Of a stretch of DNA of 64,000 nucleotides, positions 1-8,247 are shown one piece after another. Under the pieces are notes generated by a model. It saw nothing but the letters and a program-made list of their open reading frames with translations, made no database searches and was not told the origin of the DNA. The position numbers and the translations under genes were made by a program. Source of the DNA: Rhodococcus xishaensis. GTDB lineage: Bacteria; Actinomycetota; Actinomycetes; Mycobacteriales; Mycobacteriaceae. Every line of letters begins with the position of its first letter. Position 1 is the first letter of the stretch. The DNA is taken from positions 891,575-955,574 of the forward strand of contig NZ_RKLO01000001.1 of NCBI RefSeq assembly GCF_004011825.1, read 5' to 3'.

Positions 1-2
1 CC

Positions 3-452
3 GGGTACGAAGATCGGCTCCGCGGGTTCGTCGACGCGCTCAAGCCGATGCAGATGCGCTACGCGAACGATCCGACGTGGGTGCTCAAGGGAACCGGCGA
101 ACGCTTGAACCACAACCGGGTGTGGATCCGGACCGACGGCGTGCTGCCGGACGACGCGTGGGTGCACAGTGCCGCACTGGCGTACTCGTCCGACACGACG
201 GTGCTGGACTCGATCCTCACGACCCACGGGCTGTCGTGGGGCCTGGACCGAATCGTCGCGGCGACCGTGAACCACTCGATCTGGTTCCACCGACCGTTCC
301 GTTTCGACGAATGGGCGCTCTACGCGACGGAATCTCCGGTGGCGTCCGGTTCGCGCGGATTGGCCACCGGAAGGTTCTTCACGCGCGACGGACTGCTGAT
401 CGCGACGGTGGTCCAGGAAGGTGTGATCCGGCACTTTCCGGCGCGACGTTGA
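3..452 (+). CDS. tesB: Acyl-CoA thioesterase II (TesB-like), C-terminal part
   Basis: Partial gene: the reading frame is open from the first bases of the window, so the N-terminal half lies to the left. The visible 149 residues match the second hot-dog domain of TesB-type thioesterases, with the segments HSIWFHRPFRFDEW, YATESPVASGSRGLATGRFFTRDG and the ending VVQEGVIR. The family hydrolyses medium- and long-chain acyl-CoA to free fatty acid and CoA in the cytoplasm. The Asp, Thr/Ser and Gln of the known active site fall in this half, and ESPVASGSRG and VVQEG are the expected places. Its position left of the thiolase/pdtaR/polA block agrees with tesB1 (Rv1618) in mycobacteria. The family call is firm; the substrate is not known. 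Confidence 0.85.
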   Translation, partial: GYEDRLRGFVDALKPMQMRYANDPTWVLKGTGERLNHNRVWIRTDGVLPDDAWVHSAALAYSSDTTVLDSILTTHGLSWGLDRIVAATVNHSIWFHRPFRFDEWALYATESPVASGSRGLATGRFFTRDGLLIATVVQEGVIRHFPARR

Positions 453-541
453 TCGCGGTTCGATGCTTAGCATCGGCAGTTTCCGCCAACCGTAGATAGA
501 ATTCGGGTTCTCCTTTACGGCACGCCATCGTCGATGGGGGA

Positions 542-2398
542 GTGATGCGGAACGAACCGTTCGACTGGAACCATGAGGTGGTCGCGAGTCTGCTCTGGAC
601 ATCAAGAGCGTTCGCGATCGCTTTTGTGTGTTTAGGGATCGTTGGCTACTTCCTGATCCGCTACACGCAGTGGGCACGGCAGTTCTGGATGATCTCCGGG
701 TCCTATTTCTCGAACCGCGACAGCTGGCGAGTGTGGTTGTCGATCGCGGTGATGCTCTTCCTGACGGTGATGGGCGTGCGGGTGACGATCCTCATCTCGT
801 ATCAGGGCAACGAGATGTACACCTCGCTCCAATATGCCGCGCAAGCGTTTTCCAGCGGTGACGGCGCGGCGCTGAACGAGGCGAAATCGAGCTTCTGGCG
901 TTCGATCGTCGTATTCACGGTGCTCGCGACGATCCATGTGGTTCGTTCCCTGCTCGACTACTACGTCGGCCAGGCTTTCGTCATTCGGTGGCGGGTCTGG
1001 CTCACCGACCGGATGACGTCGGATTGGCTCGATGACCGCGCCTACTACCGCGGCCGGTTCATCGACAAGGGCATCGACAATCCCGACCAGCGCATCGAGA
1101 CCGATGTGACCGACATGACCACGATGACCCAGTCGCTCTCGATGGATCTGGTTACCGCTGTGACATCGGTGGTGGCGTTCACCAAGATTCTGTGGGATCT
1201 GTCAGGGCCGCTGACGCTGTTCGGGCTGGAAATACCTCGCGCGATGGTCGTGCTCGTCTACGTCTACATCCTGACTGCGACAGTCATCGCCTTTTGGATC
1301 GGCCGCCCGTTGATTCGACTGAACTTCTTGAACGAGCGCTTCACCGCGAACTTCCGCTACGCGCTGGTCCGCCTGCGGGACCGGGCCGAGAGCATCGCCT
1401 TCTTCCGCGGCGAAGCCGTCGAGAGGACCGGCTTGCTGGGCCGATTCGCGTCAGTGATCGCCAATGCCTGGCAGATCGTCTTCCGGACGGTGAAGTTCAA
1501 TGGATTCAACCTGGGGGTCAGCCAGGTGGCGGTGGTGTTCCCGATCGTCCTCCAGGCGCCGCGATTCTTCGCCGGGGCGATCACGCTTGGTGACATCACC
1601 CAGAGCTCGACCGCGTTCGGGCAGGTGTCGGATTCACTGTCATTCTTCCGGCAGTCGTACGACGACTTCGCTGGTTACCGGGCGAGCCTGATTCGGTTGA
1701 GCGGTTTGTTGAGTGCCGACGAGCGGTCCCGCGCACTCCCGGCGGTCCGCACCGAGCACCTCGACCGAGCGGTCGAGCTGTCCGGCGTACGAGTGAACCT
1801 GCCCGACGGGCGGCCCCTCGTCGAGGGGTTGGACTTGCGCCTGACCCCCGGTGACGCGCTCTTGGTCACTGGGGCGTCAGGGAGCGGCAAGACTACGTTG
1901 TTGCGAACGCTCGCTCAGATCTGGCCCTACGCCGACGGGACGGTGCGCCGGCCCACAGGAACCAAAGCGCTGTTCCTCTCCCAGTTCCCGTATCTCCCGC
2001 TCGGTGATTTGCGTGATGCCGTGGCGTATCCGGCTCGTGCGCTCGAACTGGGCGATGATGCCATCCGAGACGTGCTGCGAAAGGTGGCGTTGGGTCACCT
2101 TGTCAATCGCCTTGACGAGCAGTCGGATTGGGCGTCCATCCTCTCTCCTGGGGAGCAGCAGCGGGTCGCGTTCGCACGCATCCTGCTGATCCGGCCACAG
2201 GTGGCGCTCCTCGACGAGGCCACCTCCGCGGTCGACGAGGGGCTCGAGTACCAGTTGTATCGGTTGGTGCGCGAGGAAGTGCCCGAGTGCATGCTCGTCA
2301 GCGTCAGTCATCGCAGCACCGTGGACCAGCATCACACGCGACGACTGGAACTGCTCGGCGGGGGGCCGTGGCGGATGTCCGAAGTCGTGGTGAACTGA
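542..2398 (+). CDS. SbmA/BacA-like ABC transporter, fused permease and ATPase
   Basis: A 618-residue half-transporter. The N-terminal ~350 residues hold hydrophobic helices (for example AFAIAFVCLGIVGYFLI near residue 25) and the SbmA/BacA-type region with RFIDKGIDNPDQRIETD near residue 180. The C-terminal nucleotide-binding domain has Walker A GASGSGKTTL near residue 444, the signature LSPGEQQR near 535 and Walker B VALLDEAT near 554. It should act as a homodimer in the plasma membrane. The closest relative I recall is M. tuberculosis Rv1819c, a 639-residue importer of cobalamin and hydrophilic peptides; the substrate here is inferred only. Translation probably begins at GTG 542 or the adjacent ATG 545, both just after GGGGGAG. 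Confidence 0.85.
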   Translation: MMRNEPFDWNHEVVASLLWTSRAFAIAFVCLGIVGYFLIRYTQWARQFWMISGSYFSNRDSWRVWLSIAVMLFLTVMGVRVTILISYQGNEMYTSLQYAAQAFSSGDGAALNEAKSSFWRSIVVFTVLATIHVVRSLLDYYVGQAFVIRWRVWLTDRMTSDWLDDRAYYRGRFIDKGIDNPDQRIETDVTDMTTMTQSLSMDLVTAVTSVVAFTKILWDLSGPLTLFGLEIPRAMVVLVYVYILTATVIAFWIGRPLIRLNFLNERFTANFRYALVRLRDRAESIAFFRGEAVERTGLLGRFASVIANAWQIVFRTVKFNGFNLGVSQVAVVFPIVLQAPRFFAGAITLGDITQSSTAFGQVSDSLSFFRQSYDDFAGYRASLIRLSGLLSADERSRALPAVRTEHLDRAVELSGVRVNLPDGRPLVEGLDLRLTPGDALLVTGASGSGKTTLLRTLAQIWPYADGTVRRPTGTKALFLSQFPYLPLGDLRDAVAYPARALELGDDAIRDVLRKVALGHLVNRLDEQSDWASILSPGEQQRVAFARILLIRPQVALLDEATSAVDEGLEYQLYRLVREEVPECMLVSVSHRSTVDQHHTRRLELLGGGPWRMSEVVVN

Positions 2399-2445
2399 GG
2401 GAAACACCGAATCAGGGTCAAGACTCCGAATCAGCCAAAGCCCGA

Positions 2446-2493
2446 GGGCATTTCGCGCACAGCGATCTCAGGATGCCGATGCGCGAAATGCCC
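2446..2493. terminator. Hairpin between convergent genes
   Basis: A perfect 13-bp inverted repeat (GGGCATTTCGCGC at 2446-2458 and its complement at 2481-2493, 22-nt loop) lies in the gap between the ABC transporter stop (2398) and the rpf-like stop (2512). There is no good T-run on either strand, so a terminator role is inferred from position and stem strength. Confidence 0.45.
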
Positions 2494-2511
2494 TTGGCGT
2501 GGTCTCGGATG

Positions 2512-2844
2512 TCACAGATACTGCCCGCAGGTCGGCCAGGCACCAACCCCCTGGCCGGCGAGGATGGACTCGGCGACCTGGATCTGGGTGTCTTTGGAGT
2601 ATTGGTGCGGCAGGCCGGCACCGCCGCCGTATGAGCGCCAGGTGGGCTCGCTGATCTGCAGACCGCCGTAGTAGCCGTTTCCGGTGTTGATGCTCCAGTT
2701 GCCGCTGCTCTCGCACTGTGCGACCGCGTCCCAGTTGCCAGATGCCGCATTCGCGGGTGTCACCGCGATGGTGAGCGGCGCGGCGACGAGTGCGATTGTC
2801 GCGGCAGCGGTGCCGAGCATGCGTTTGACGGTCGAATTAGACAT
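2512..2844 (-). CDS. Secreted resuscitation-promoting-factor-like transglycosylase
   Basis: A 110-residue secreted protein. Residues 1-33 form a Sec signal peptide ending in PANA, followed at once by a single Rpf domain starting ASGNWDAVAQCESSGNW. Glu45 matches the catalytic acid of Rpf transglycosylases. Cys44 and the near-terminal Cys106 (TCGQYL) match the conserved disulfide. GYYGGLQIS and the repeated Trp residues are typical of the fold. The family cleaves peptidoglycan glycan strands and helps dormant actinobacteria regrow. There are no LysM, DUF348 or G5 domains, so this is a minimal, freely secreted form. The gene stands alone and has an unusually long structured leader upstream. Confidence 0.92.
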   Translation of the reverse strand: MSNSTVKRMLGTAAATIALVAAPLTIAVTPANAASGNWDAVAQCESSGNWSINTGNGYYGGLQISEPTWRSYGGGAGLPHQYSKDTQIQVAESILAGQGVGAWPTCGQYL

Positions 2845-3050
2845 GGGTGTGTCGTCCTCTCTGTAGTAGAGAGCGAGGGTTTTGGTACGCTTCGCGGCGT
2901 TGAAGGGTCAGCCGCAGCGTGATCCCTCGCCGTGCCCCGGAAAGGTCTTTGTGTGTCCGGTCCCGCTGGGGCAGAATCAGCGGTCTTGGAGGCGGGAAGC
3001 CGGTGCCCGGTGTGTCGAGCCGCACACGACGCTAGGACGGATCTAACATC
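2845..3050 (-). promoter_or_regulatory. Structured 5' leader of the rpf-like gene, possible riboswitch
   Basis: About 200 nt without a gene precede the rpf-like start. On the minus strand it holds a stem CGCT-GCGGC...GCCGC-GA-AGCG (plus-strand 2889-2920). It also holds a hairpin CTCTCT-actac-AGAGAG (2857-2873) whose 3' arm contains the only Shine-Dalgarno-like sequence (AGAGAGG), so folding would hide the ribosome binding site. Actinobacterial rpf genes often carry the c-di-AMP (ydaO/yuaA) riboswitch. The stretch CGCTGATTCTGCC and later G-rich blocks recall that motif, but the hallmark 3' block GTCAGCTAACC is not there. A structured leader is seen; c-di-AMP sensing is only a guess. Confidence 0.4.
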
Positions 3051-3166
3051 CCGTCATCCCACAAATTTCTGGTACGGCAGTCCAGCAAATATGATGTATT
3101 CCTCATATTTTCGCAGGTGAGAGACTCGATCCCGATTGCCTTTCGAAATTTGACCTCAATCCAATG

Positions 3167-3182
3167 TGTGACGAAGGTCACT
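3167..3182. promoter_or_regulatory. CRP/GlxR-type cAMP receptor protein site
   Basis: TGTGACGAAGGTCACT matches the CRP consensus TGTGA-N6-TCACA at nine of the ten defined positions. It lies about 320 bp upstream of the rpf-like start, in front of the predicted leader. In M. tuberculosis the CRP homologue Rv3676 controls rpfA, which supports this assignment by analogy. The rest of 3051-3304 holds no gene I can support. Confidence 0.55.
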
Positions 3183-3304
3183 TCAGTGGTGTGACATGCG
3201 TCATTCCCGAACCCTCGCAAAGGGTGCGGATGGTGCCGATTCGGTGCGTCAAATGCCCCTGCGCGAGCCGAGGGCACTCGGGGTCGTCGACTGGGGGACG
3301 CAAA

Positions 3305-3335
3305 ACGCTCCCCACTCTTCAGGAGTGGGGAGCGT
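3305..3335 (-). terminator. Rho-independent terminator of the thiolase operon
   Basis: A perfect 13-bp stem (ACGCTCCCCACTC and its complement) around a 5-nt loop lies 25 bp past the thiolase stop. Read on the minus strand it is followed by TTTT, giving a classic intrinsic terminator. Confidence 0.85.
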
Positions 3336-3359
3336 AGAAGCGTGAACCGCGCGGCTCGG

Positions 3360-4556
3360 TCAAGCGGCGGCGATCACCGACGAGCCATGGCCGAACAGGC
3401 CCTGGTTGGCGGTGATGCCGATGCGAGCGCCGTCGACTTGACGCCCCTCGGCCTGACCACGCAACTGCCAGGTGAGCTCGCAGACCTGTGCCAGCGCCTG
3501 GGCGGGAACCGCCTCGCCGAAGCAGGCCAGACCGCCCGACGGGTTGACCGGGATGCGGCCACCGATGGTGGTCTCGCCGGCGCGTAGCAGACTCTCTGCC
3601 TCGCCGCGCTTGCACAGTCCGAGGTCTTCCATCCAGTCGAGTTCGATTGCGGTGGCGAGGTCGTAGACCTCGGCGACGTCGATGTCCTCCGGCGAGATGC
3701 CGGCCTCCTCGTACGCCGCGTGGCCGATCGACTCCTTGAACGTCAACTCGGGAGCGGGGACGGCCGACGCGGACTCCGTGGAGAAGTTCGGCATGTCCAT
3801 GATGGTCTGCGGGAACGTTGGCGTCACCGTCGAGATCGCCTTGATCCGAACAGGATTGGCGATCCCCTTCCTGCGGGCGTACTCCATCGAGGTGAGGAGG
3901 ACGGCGGCGCCACCGTCCGAGGTAGCGCAGATATCGAGCAGGTGCAGCGGGTCGGCGACCACCGGCGACGCGAGCACGTCTGCGACATCGACCTCCTTGC
4001 GGTAGCGCGCGTACGGGTTGCTCAGGCCGTGCTTGGCGTTCTTGACCTTGACAGCGGCGAAGTCCTCCGGGGTAGCGCCGTAGAGGTCGATGCGGCGCCG
4101 AGCGTTGAGCGCGAAGTATGCAGGGTTGGTCATGCCCATCAGGCGGAACCGTAGCCAGTCCGGATCATCCCAGCGCTCACCGGCATTCGGGGCCAGGAAG
4201 CCCTTTGGGGTGGTGTCGGCGCCGACGACGAGGGCGACGTCGGACAGGCCGGCCAGGATCCGCGCACGTGCGGTGTCGAGGGCCTGCGCACCAGTGGCGC
4301 ACGCCGCGTACGACGTTGCGACGCGGGCACCGTTCCAGCCCAGGGCCTGAGCGAATGTCGCGCCGGCGACGTATCCACCGTATCCGTTGCGGACCGTTTC
4401 GCCGCCAACGATCAGATCGACGTCCTGCCAGTCGATGCCGGAGTCGGCGAGCGCGGCGCGCGCAGCGGCGACACCGTACTTGACGAAGGGGTGGCCCCAC
4501 TTGCCCCAGGCGTGCATCCCGACGCCGACGACGGCCACATCGTTGTTGGTGTTCAT
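3360..4556 (-). CDS. Thiolase-family lipid-transfer protein (Ltp-like)
   Basis: A 398-residue thiolase-superfamily protein. Cys86 in the segment YAACATGAQ is the expected nucleophile. The C-terminal block reads NPSGGLACFGEAVPAQALAQ, where classical thiolases have a GHP motif; this substitution is usual for the non-classical Ltp thiolases of actinobacteria. Such proteins act with a DUF35 partner on CoA thioesters, for example retro-aldol or thiolytic cleavage in steroid side-chain breakdown. The start codon overlaps the DUF35 stop as ATGA, so the two are translationally coupled. The pair matches Rv1627c/Rv1628c. A longer open frame continues upstream, but the start given (MNTNNDVAVVG) is the normal thiolase N-terminus. 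The substrate is unknown. Confidence 0.88.
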   Translation of the reverse strand: MNTNNDVAVVGVGMHAWGKWGHPFVKYGVAAARAALADSGIDWQDVDLIVGGETVRNGYGGYVAGATFAQALGWNGARVATSYAACATGAQALDTARARILAGLSDVALVVGADTTPKGFLAPNAGERWDDPDWLRFRLMGMTNPAYFALNARRRIDLYGATPEDFAAVKVKNAKHGLSNPYARYRKEVDVADVLASPVVADPLHLLDICATSDGGAAVLLTSMEYARRKGIANPVRIKAISTVTPTFPQTIMDMPNFSTESASAVPAPELTFKESIGHAAYEEAGISPEDIDVAEVYDLATAIELDWMEDLGLCKRGEAESLLRAGETTIGGRIPVNPSGGLACFGEAVPAQALAQVCELTWQLRGQAEGRQVDGARIGITANQGLFGHGSSVIAAA

Positions 4557-5002
4557 CCCTGCGCCCCGTTCTCTGCTGCGACCGGCTTCCAACGCCAGAT
4601 GCTGCGCGCTCCGGTCTCGTCCGTGTAGAGGGTCTCGACAACGAGTTCGACCTCGTTGCCCACCTTGAGGTCGCCGACACCGTATCCGTCGGCGACCTGG
4701 CCGAGGACGACGAGGCCTTCGGGCAGTTCGACCGCCGCGATCGCGAACGGAACGTAGGGATCGGCGTTCGAGATGTAAGGGGCCGGCGGCTTGTACTGCG
4801 CATCGGTGTACGACCACACCGTGCCGCGCCGTGACAGCTCGACGTCGTCGAACTCCTCGCCGGAGCAGGCCGGGTTCTTGCAGAAGGTGGTCTCCCGAGG
4901 GAAGGAGATGGTGCCGCAGGACCGGCACGAGGTGCCGATCAGGGCCGGCTCCGGCCCGGTGGTGAACCAGCCTTCGACGGCCGGTGTGGCGGTGTCGCTC
5001 AT
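4553..5002 (-). CDS. DUF35 zinc-ribbon/OB-fold partner of the thiolase
   Basis: A 149-residue protein of the DUF35 family: an N-terminal zinc ribbon with Cys26, Cys29, Cys41 and Cys46 (CRSCG and CKNPAC), then an OB-fold with GTVWSYTD and PEGLVVLGQV. Members bind acyl-CoA and form complexes with thiolase-like or dehydratase partners. The gene overlaps the downstream thiolase by four bases. Translation is placed at MSDTATPAVEG; the reading frame is open far upstream, but that part lacks coding character. The role is inferred from the pairing. Confidence 0.87.
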   Translation of the reverse strand: MSDTATPAVEGWFTTGPEPALIGTSCRSCGTISFPRETTFCKNPACSGEEFDDVELSRRGTVWSYTDAQYKPPAPYISNADPYVPFAIAAVELPEGLVVLGQVADGYGVGDLKVGNEVELVVETLYTDETGARSIWRWKPVAAENGAQG

Positions 5003-5350
5003 GCAAACCTCATCTGCTTGTCGAGCCTGTCCGGGCGCACCTCGGCGACCGGAATAGGAACAGGTTGCAGTATTGCATGAGTTAACTGATTCCTGGTATG
5101 CAATCCCAGTGCGCCGGACGGGCCTCCCCAGGAGGCCGGGCTTCGACCGCACTCCTGGCTCCCCGGAAGGGATCGCAGCTTGGGGCATCGGGAGTGCAAT
5201 GAACAACTGACCGAAAGAGACCGACGAGTCGGTGACCTGCGTCAGCGTCCGGCTAGGACTACGAATCGCGACGCAAAAGCAAACGCTTGAAAGTGTGCCA
5301 TGGTCGGCCGCCAGAGCGTTATCGTTGTTCCGACTCGTCGGAGGTGTGCT
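5003..5350. other. Intergenic region between divergent genes
   Basis: About 350 bp between the DUF35 start and the hydrolase start. The only clear structure is an inverted repeat with perfect 7-bp arms, ATTGCAT (5072-5078) and ATGCAAT (5098-5104), about 70 bp upstream of the DUF35 start, with a GTTAAC inside. It could be an operator for the thiolase unit. I see no gene here. Confidence 0.35.
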
Positions 5351-6226
5351 TTGCCCAGAGTGACTACCGGTCTCGAGGATCGGATGATCAGTCTGCGGGA
5401 CGGTCGGTCGATGGGATTCGCCGACTACGGCCCGGCAGACGGTTTCGCTGTCATCAACGCACACGGCGGACTGTCGTGCCGTCTCGACATCAGGGCGGCG
5501 GCCCCGACAGCCGAAGCTGCTGGTATCCGACTGATATCTCCCGACCGTCCGGGGATCGGTCTGTCCGATCCGAGTCCGGGGCGCACCGTCTTGGACTGGG
5601 CGGCAGATGTGGAGCAACTGATCGATCAACTCGGCATCGATCGGGTGGGCGCGCTCGGCTGGTCGATGGGCGGCCAGTATGCCGCCGGGCTCGGCTACGC
5701 GCTGGCGTCACGGATCAGCCGGGTTGTGATCGTTGCGGGGGCACTGCCGTTGACAGAGGACGGCGTCATGGCCGGGTTGACGCGCATGGATCGCTGGTGC
5801 ACACGCATATCGCAGCGTTGCCCCGCTCTGGCGACGGGCTGGTTTGGCGCGATGTCGGTCGCGGCCCGGTGCATGCCGAAACGATTCGCATGGTTGGCCG
5901 CCCGCGGGCTCGGTCCGGCGGATGCCGAAATGGTGCACACGTTCCGGCGGGACTTCGCAGCGACCCGAGGGGAGGGGTTGCGTGCGCCGGCCGGTGTCGT
6001 CGAGGAGTATCGGGCCTGGGCCCGGCCGTGGGGTTTCGCCCCCGAAGACCTAGAGGTTCCGGTGGACGTCTGGTGGGGTGACGCCGATCATCTGGTACCG
6101 AGGGAATGGCCCTCCGAACTCGCGACCCGAATCCCCAAGTCCACCTTGAATATCGGCACCGGTGGCCATTTCATGGCGCACCTGCACTATCGAGCGATAC
6201 TCGACTCGTTTTCTGATGCCGCTTGA
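5351..6226 (+). CDS. Alpha/beta hydrolase
   Basis: An alpha/beta-hydrolase-fold protein of about 291 residues. It has an oxyanion-side HGG (HGGLSCRLD), the nucleophile elbow GWSMGG with Ser near residue 105, a late acid in GDADHLVP and the catalytic His in GGHFMAHLHY. The set suggests an esterase, lipase or epoxide-hydrolase-like enzyme; the substrate cannot be told. A TTG start at 5351 is chosen because GGAGGT sits at 5340-5345, just ahead of it. An in-frame ATG at 5300 and a GTG at 5360 are alternatives. It is a single gene transcribed away from the DUF35/thiolase pair and converges with the CDF gene with a one-base gap. Confidence 0.8.
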   Translation: MPRVTTGLEDRMISLRDGRSMGFADYGPADGFAVINAHGGLSCRLDIRAAAPTAEAAGIRLISPDRPGIGLSDPSPGRTVLDWAADVEQLIDQLGIDRVGALGWSMGGQYAAGLGYALASRISRVVIVAGALPLTEDGVMAGLTRMDRWCTRISQRCPALATGWFGAMSVAARCMPKRFAWLAARGLGPADAEMVHTFRRDFAATRGEGLRAPAGVVEEYRAWARPWGFAPEDLEVPVDVWWGDADHLVPREWPSELATRIPKSTLNIGTGGHFMAHLHYRAILDSFSDAA

Positions 6227-6227
6227 C

Positions 6228-6941
6228 TCATCGAGCGCCGCTCGACGCCGCTGCGCAGCAGGCACAGTCACTGTCGGCCGAGGGCGCGGTGGCTGACGAT
6301 GGGAGGCAGCAAGTGTCGCCCTTCCAAGCGTTCAGGCCCTCCTTGGCCGCGATGGCGGCGATGATGAGGGCCGCGATCGGGTCGGCCCAGGACCAGCCGA
6401 GGAGGCTGTTGAGCAACAGACCGACCAGCAGCACACCGGACAAGTAGCTGCACAGCAGTGTTTGCTTGGAGTCGGCGACCGCGGAGCGAGAACCGAGTTC
6501 GCGGCCAGCGTGCCGCTGTGCCCACGACAGTGCTGGCATGATCGCGAGGCTGACGGCCGCAAGGGCGATACCGACCATCGAGTGTTGTGCTTCGCCGAAC
6601 CCGAACAGAGCTCGGGCGGCGTCGACGCTCACGTAGGCGGCGAGGCCGAAGAAGGAGAACGCGATGATCCGCAGCGTGATCTGCTCCCGAGCCTGCGGGT
6701 CCCTACCGGAGAACTGCCAGGCCACGGCCGCTGCCGATGACACCTCGATCACCGAGTCCAAACCGAACCCGATCAGCGCGGTCGACGACACCCGCACGCC
6801 CTCGGTGAGGGCGACCGCGGCCTCGATCACGTTGTAGCTGATGGTCGCTGCCACGAACCATCTGATCCGGCGCGACAAGACCTGCCGCCGACGGGCGGTA
6901 GGCGCGGAACCGCGCGCGGGCGTTTCGAGTTCGGCGCCCAT
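6228..6941 (-). CDS. Cation-diffusion-facilitator-like metal exporter
   Basis: A 237-residue membrane protein with about six hydrophobic helices, related to CDF transporters that exchange cytosolic divalent metal for protons. The usual HxxxD metal site is altered: FGLDSVIE in the second helix and ADSKQTLLCSYLS in the fifth, which places a Cys where an acidic or His ligand is common. The tail is Cys-rich (DTCCLPSS... and DCACCAAASS), suiting a thiophilic ion such as Cd(II) or Pb(II). Its start overlaps the stop of the CmtR-like regulator by one base (TGATG), so the two form a sensor-exporter operon. Family firm, ion inferred from the partner. Confidence 0.8.
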   Translation of the reverse strand: MGAELETPARGSAPTARRRQVLSRRIRWFVAATISYNVIEAAVALTEGVRVSSTALIGFGLDSVIEVSSAAAVAWQFSGRDPQAREQITLRIIAFSFFGLAAYVSVDAARALFGFGEAQHSMVGIALAAVSLAIMPALSWAQRHAGRELGSRSAVADSKQTLLCSYLSGVLLVGLLLNSLLGWSWADPIAALIIAAIAAKEGLNAWKGDTCCLPSSATAPSADSDCACCAAASSGAR

Positions 6942-7285
6942 CAGCAGCACCCGTCGGTGTCGGCCTCCGGGCAGCAGGAAGGATCGACCGCCAACACGAG
7001 CCCGATCAGATCGTCGAGCGCATGCCCTATCCTCGGGTCCGCCAACTCGTAGCGTGTCCGTCGGCCTTCCGGGGATGCGACGACCAGCCCGCACCCCCGC
7101 AGGCAGGCCAGATGATTCGACAGCGTCTGCCGGGACACCCCGATCTGCTCGGCCAACACCGATGGATACCCGGCACCGGACCGCAGGGTCAAGAGGATCT
7201 GGGTGCGCGTGGTATCCGACAGGGCATAGCCGAAGCGGGCCAACGCATCGCGATGGATCAACGTCTCCACCGTTCGATAGTACAT
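6941..7285 (-). CDS. cmtR: ArsR-family Cd(II)/Pb(II) sensor, CmtR-like
   Basis: A 114-residue winged-helix repressor. The recognition helix region reads SRQTLSNHLACLRGCGLVVA, which reproduces the CmtR metal site: Cys61 and Cys65 (CLRGC) match Cys57 and Cys61 of M. tuberculosis CmtR, and Cys104 or Cys105 can supply the third thiolate (Cys102 there). Three more Cys lie at the C-terminus (PEADTDGCC has two of them). Metal binding would release DNA and allow expression of itself and the CDF exporter it overlaps. A perfect palindrome sits five bases upstream of its start. Confident on family and sensing site. Confidence 0.88.
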   Translation of the reverse strand: MYYRTVETLIHRDALARFGYALSDTTRTQILLTLRSGAGYPSVLAEQIGVSRQTLSNHLACLRGCGLVVASPEGRRTRYELADPRIGHALDDLIGLVLAVDPSCCPEADTDGCC

Positions 7286-7290
7286 CAAAG

Positions 7291-7302
7291 TCTGTATACA
7301 GA
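7291..7302. promoter_or_regulatory. Candidate CmtR operator
   Basis: TCTGTATACAGA is a perfect 12-bp palindrome beginning five bases upstream of the cmtR-like start codon. Position and symmetry fit an autoregulatory ArsR-family operator. The assignment is by context; the CmtR binding sites I recall are AT-rich and degenerate. Confidence 0.5.
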
Positions 7303-7368
7303 AACCGCTGAATCCATCGTTGTCGAAGATCGCGCCCTCGGCCCCACCGGGTGCAGGCAGACGTCCGG

Positions 7369-8247
7369 TCAGAGAACTGCTCGTTGTCGCGCAAGGCGAC
7401 GGCGCCGAGCGATCAGGCGAGTGCCGACGAGTCCGTGCCACGGACTGAATAGGTAGACCAGCGCGAAGGCGATGCCTTGGGCCAGAACCACCATGCCGCC
7501 TGACGCGGTGTCGAGGTGGTAACTCGCGTACAAGCCCACCACCGAACACACAGCCGCCAGGACCGGGGCTATGACGAGCATGCGCCCGAACCGATCTGTA
7601 AGCAGGTAGGCGGTCGCGCCGGGGATGATCAACATCGCGACGATCAGTACGACGCCGACCGCCTGCAGTGCGACTACTGCGGTCAGCGCGAGCAGGCCGA
7701 GCAACGCCGCTCCGAGCAGGCGTGGACTCAGACCGATCGCGTGGGCGTGTGTCGGATCGAATGCGTACAAGGTGAAGTCCCGGCGTTTGAGTGTCAGCGC
7801 TGCGAAGACGATTGCGGCCAGGATCGCCACCTGGATCAGGTCCGAGCGTGAAACACCGAGCAGGTTTCCGAAGATGATGTGGTTCAGGTCGGTCTGGCTG
7901 GGGGTCACTGAGATCAATACGAGGCCGAGCGCGAACAGGGTCGTGAACACGATGCCGATCGCCGCGTCCTCTTTCACTCGGCTGGTGCTGTGTACGGCGC
8001 CGATCAGCGCGACCGCCAGGAGTCCGAAGATCACTGCCCCGAGCGCGAACGGTGCTCCCGCGATGTAGGCGAGCACCACCCCGGGCAGGACGGCGTGCGA
8101 GACGGCGTCGCCCATGAGGGACCATCCGATGAGCACCAGCCAGCAGGAGAGCATCGCGCACACGACCGAGGCGATCACCGTGGTGGCAAGCGCGCGGACC
8201 ATGAAGTCGTAGCGCAGGGGATCGAGGAAAAAGTCGACGACAATCAC
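7369..8247 (-). CDS. Manganese/iron-type ABC transporter, permease
   Basis: A 292-residue integral membrane protein of the MntB/SitC/ZnuB (ABC-3) family, with about eight hydrophobic helices and the hallmark SLMGDAVSHAVLPGVVLAY near residue 45. It forms the translocation channel for the substrate delivered by the binding protein encoded two genes upstream. Its start overlaps the ATPase stop (ATGA), and it is the last gene of the three-gene unit. Metal choice is inferred from the binding protein. Confidence 0.9.
   Translation of the reverse strand: MIVVDFFLDPLRYDFMVRALATTVIASVVCAMLSCWLVLIGWSLMGDAVSHAVLPGVVLAYIAGAPFALGAVIFGLLAVALIGAVHSTSRVKEDAAIGIVFTTLFALGLVLISVTPSQTDLNHIIFGNLLGVSRSDLIQVAILAAIVFAALTLKRRDFTLYAFDPTHAHAIGLSPRLLGAALLGLLALTAVVALQAVGVVLIVAMLIIPGATAYLLTDRFGRMLVIAPVLAAVCSVVGLYASYHLDTASGGMVVLAQGIAFALVYLFSPWHGLVGTRLIARRRRLARQRAVL

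Noticed and set aside
2845-3050. Firm call of a c-di-AMP (ydaO) riboswitch
   Set aside because: Only partial resemblance; the conserved GTCAGCTAACC block is missing, so it is kept as a possibility only.
3360-5006. One long minus-strand reading frame covering thiolase and DUF35 region
   Set aside because: The upstream part is a non-coding frame of the DUF35 gene; the thiolase begins at 4556 with its usual N-terminus and an ATGA overlap.
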